DNA of 64,000 bases from Metridium senile (lineage: Eukaryota > Cnidaria > Anthozoa > Actiniaria > Metridiidae): contig OX459098.1 in NCBI GenBank assembly GCA_949775045.1, positions 17,133,281-17,197,280 on the forward strand. The letters run 5' to 3'. The notes under the pieces are model-generated. The model made no database searches. It was not told the DNA's origin and saw only the letters and a list, made by a program, of their open reading frames with translations. Both the position numbers and the translations under genes were made by a program. Shown here in pieces: positions 35,386 to 64,000 of this stretch. How positions within the stretch are numbered: the first letter of the stretch is position 1; the number at the start of each line of letters is the position of its first letter.

Positions 35386-35588
35386 AGGGTCTGAATGGGC
35401 TTAACTGTTAACTGAGAAACGGCTAAAAAAATTAACTGTTAACTGAGAATTCTGTGTCTTTTTAGGATAACTTTTAACTGATATTTCTTTGTTTTTAATT
35501 AATAAATTTGAAAATAAATATTTCTTTGTTTTTAATTTAACTGATAACTGAGAAAATTGCTAAAATTTAGCTGTTAACTGATATTTGG
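35386..35588. mobile_element. AGGGTCTGAATGGG MITE (copy 2)
   Basis: AGGGTCTGAATGGGCTTAAC and ACTGTTAACTGAGAATTCTG, in the opposite orientation to copy 1. The right terminus is degraded (CTGATATTTGG). Confidence 0.8.
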
Positions 35589-35831
35589 AAAAAGTAATTC
35601 AAACGGCTATTCTGCCAAATAATTATCCCTTAAAAATTTCGCTTACTGATTAAAAGAAATGTTAAAGCCTTGTTGATTTCAATCAACCCCTAAAAGTTAC
35701 GGCTGTGTACTGCAGTTCTTGGCAGCTAAGCTTATATTTTAGTAACAAAGCTAAGTAAAAATGACCCTTACAGATACGGACTCATGCTACGTAATTCACT
35801 TTTGAGCCAGTACCTTTAAAGGAAAATAGGA

Positions 35832-36170
35832 ATGTTTTCAACCCTCAAAGGTACGCCGATCATCCTTAACAAATGTCTGACTTATTCTCAGCCACGAACG
35901 AATGCTGACGATACTAGCATAACATTTGCTAGCAATGATATTAGTCAAATTAATGAACGTGTAAGTTCAGATCTATGCAATATTCATAATTGGCTCTCTG
36001 CTAACAAGTTAACTCTTAACATGACTAAAACGGAGTTTTTATTAATTGGCTCGAATCAAAGGCTATCTAACACCAGGGAAAATCCAAACTTCTTATAGAA
36101 GGGGAGAAAGTTTTAACTTTTTTTTAACTTTTGTTTAAAAACAGGTTTTCTCATCAAAATCACTTGGTGT
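35832..36170 (+). pseudogene. LINE reverse-transcriptase fragment
   Basis: Encodes NADDTSITFASNDISQINERV, a relic of the YADD catalytic box region, followed by NIHNWLSANKLTLNMTKTEF and LLIGS, typical of non-LTR retrotransposon reverse transcriptases. The frame stops at 36096. Downstream VFSSKSLGVLKDQN (about 36142-36183) continues the same protein in another frame. 5' truncated and decayed. 61 residues of a likely related C-terminus are at 60983. Confidence 0.85.
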
Positions 36171-36194
36171 TCTGAAAGATCAAAATCGTATCGT

Positions 36195-36498
36195 ATCTGA
36201 TCGTGATCGTGATCGTGATCGTGATCGTGATCGTGATCGTGATCGTTATCGTTCTCGTTCTCGTTCTCGTTCTCGTTCTCGTTCTCGTTATTGTTATCGT
36301 TATCGTTCTCGTTATCGTTATCGTTATCGTTATCGTTATCGTTATCGTTATCGTTATCGTTATCGTTATCGTTATCGTTATCGTTATCGTTATCTGATCT
36401 GATCTGATCTGATCTGATCTGATCTGATCTGATCTGATCTGATCTGATCTGATCTGATCTGATCTGATCTGATCTGATCTGATCTGATCTGATCTGAT
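36195..36498. repeat. Compound microsatellite (GTGATC)n (GTTCTC)n (GTTATC)n (TGATC)n
   Basis: Four successive motif blocks, each related to the next by one base or length change, starting directly after the LINE relic and ending 45 bp before the start codon of the fibronectin gene. Confidence 0.95.
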
Positions 36499-36542
36499 GT
36501 TACCTTATCTTATATGTGGTGTTATTTTGCAGTTGAACAGCT

Positions 36543-63910
<27,368 letters not shown>

Positions 63911-63960
63911 GTTAGTATTAATACTTTTATTCATTACAGTGATGATGAGTCCCTCCCAAG

Positions 63961-63978
63961 GGGGGGGGGGGGGGGGGG
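63961..63978. repeat. Poly-G run
   Basis: 18 consecutive G in the last intron of the window; length is likely uncertain in any assembly. Confidence 0.9.
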
Positions 63979-64000
63979 TTCATGCTCCCATGCTCCTTTG

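Overview
This is a eukaryotic, AT-rich, intron-rich animal genome window. It holds two large multi-exon genes on the + strand and one small intronless gene on the - strand, in a background packed with short inverted-repeat transposons, tRNA-derived SINEs and very long microsatellites. The sodium channel of the DEEA (Nav2) type, the short channel linkers and the repeat landscape suggest a cnidarian, probably an anthozoan. That is an inference; no ribosomal or mitochondrial marker is present to settle it.

Layout. (1) 1-23734: the 3' part of a four-domain voltage-gated sodium channel. Twenty exons run from domain I S2 to the stop codon; the N-terminus and domain I S1 lie upstream of the window. 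The exon phases close exactly over 5014 coding bases (1670 codons plus stop). Pore residues D, E, E, A are all visible. The III-IV linker has MLL where vertebrate Nav channels have IFM. (2) 23735-26540: 3' flank, then an intronless roadblock-type dynein light chain gene (- strand), with a partial tandem copy on each side. (3) 26540-36540: a gene-poor stretch with MITEs, a 122-bp tandem repeat, a 2.9-kb higher-order satellite, a 150-bp tandem repeat, a LINE reverse-transcriptase relic and microsatellites. (4) 36543-63910 and beyond: the 5' part of a secreted or membrane gene (signal peptide, LamG-like domain, possible SEA region, one divergent and six clear fibronectin type III domains, mostly one symmetric phase-1 exon each). 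It continues past the window end.

The introns are where most of the unusual structure lies. Highlights are a 5.9-kb TTAA-flanked fold-back element ending 30 bp before an exon, a 1.4-kb palindromic element nested in another palindrome, a family of MITEs sharing short ends (TACACCTA...GTTGTC) around different inverted cores, a 1.9-kb (TTTCA)n array grown from a SINE tail, hammerhead-ribozyme-like motifs of Penelope type, and degenerate tandem copies of the domain I pore exon, one of them interrupted by a transposon. All gene calls are from reading translations and splice sites by eye; no database search was run.
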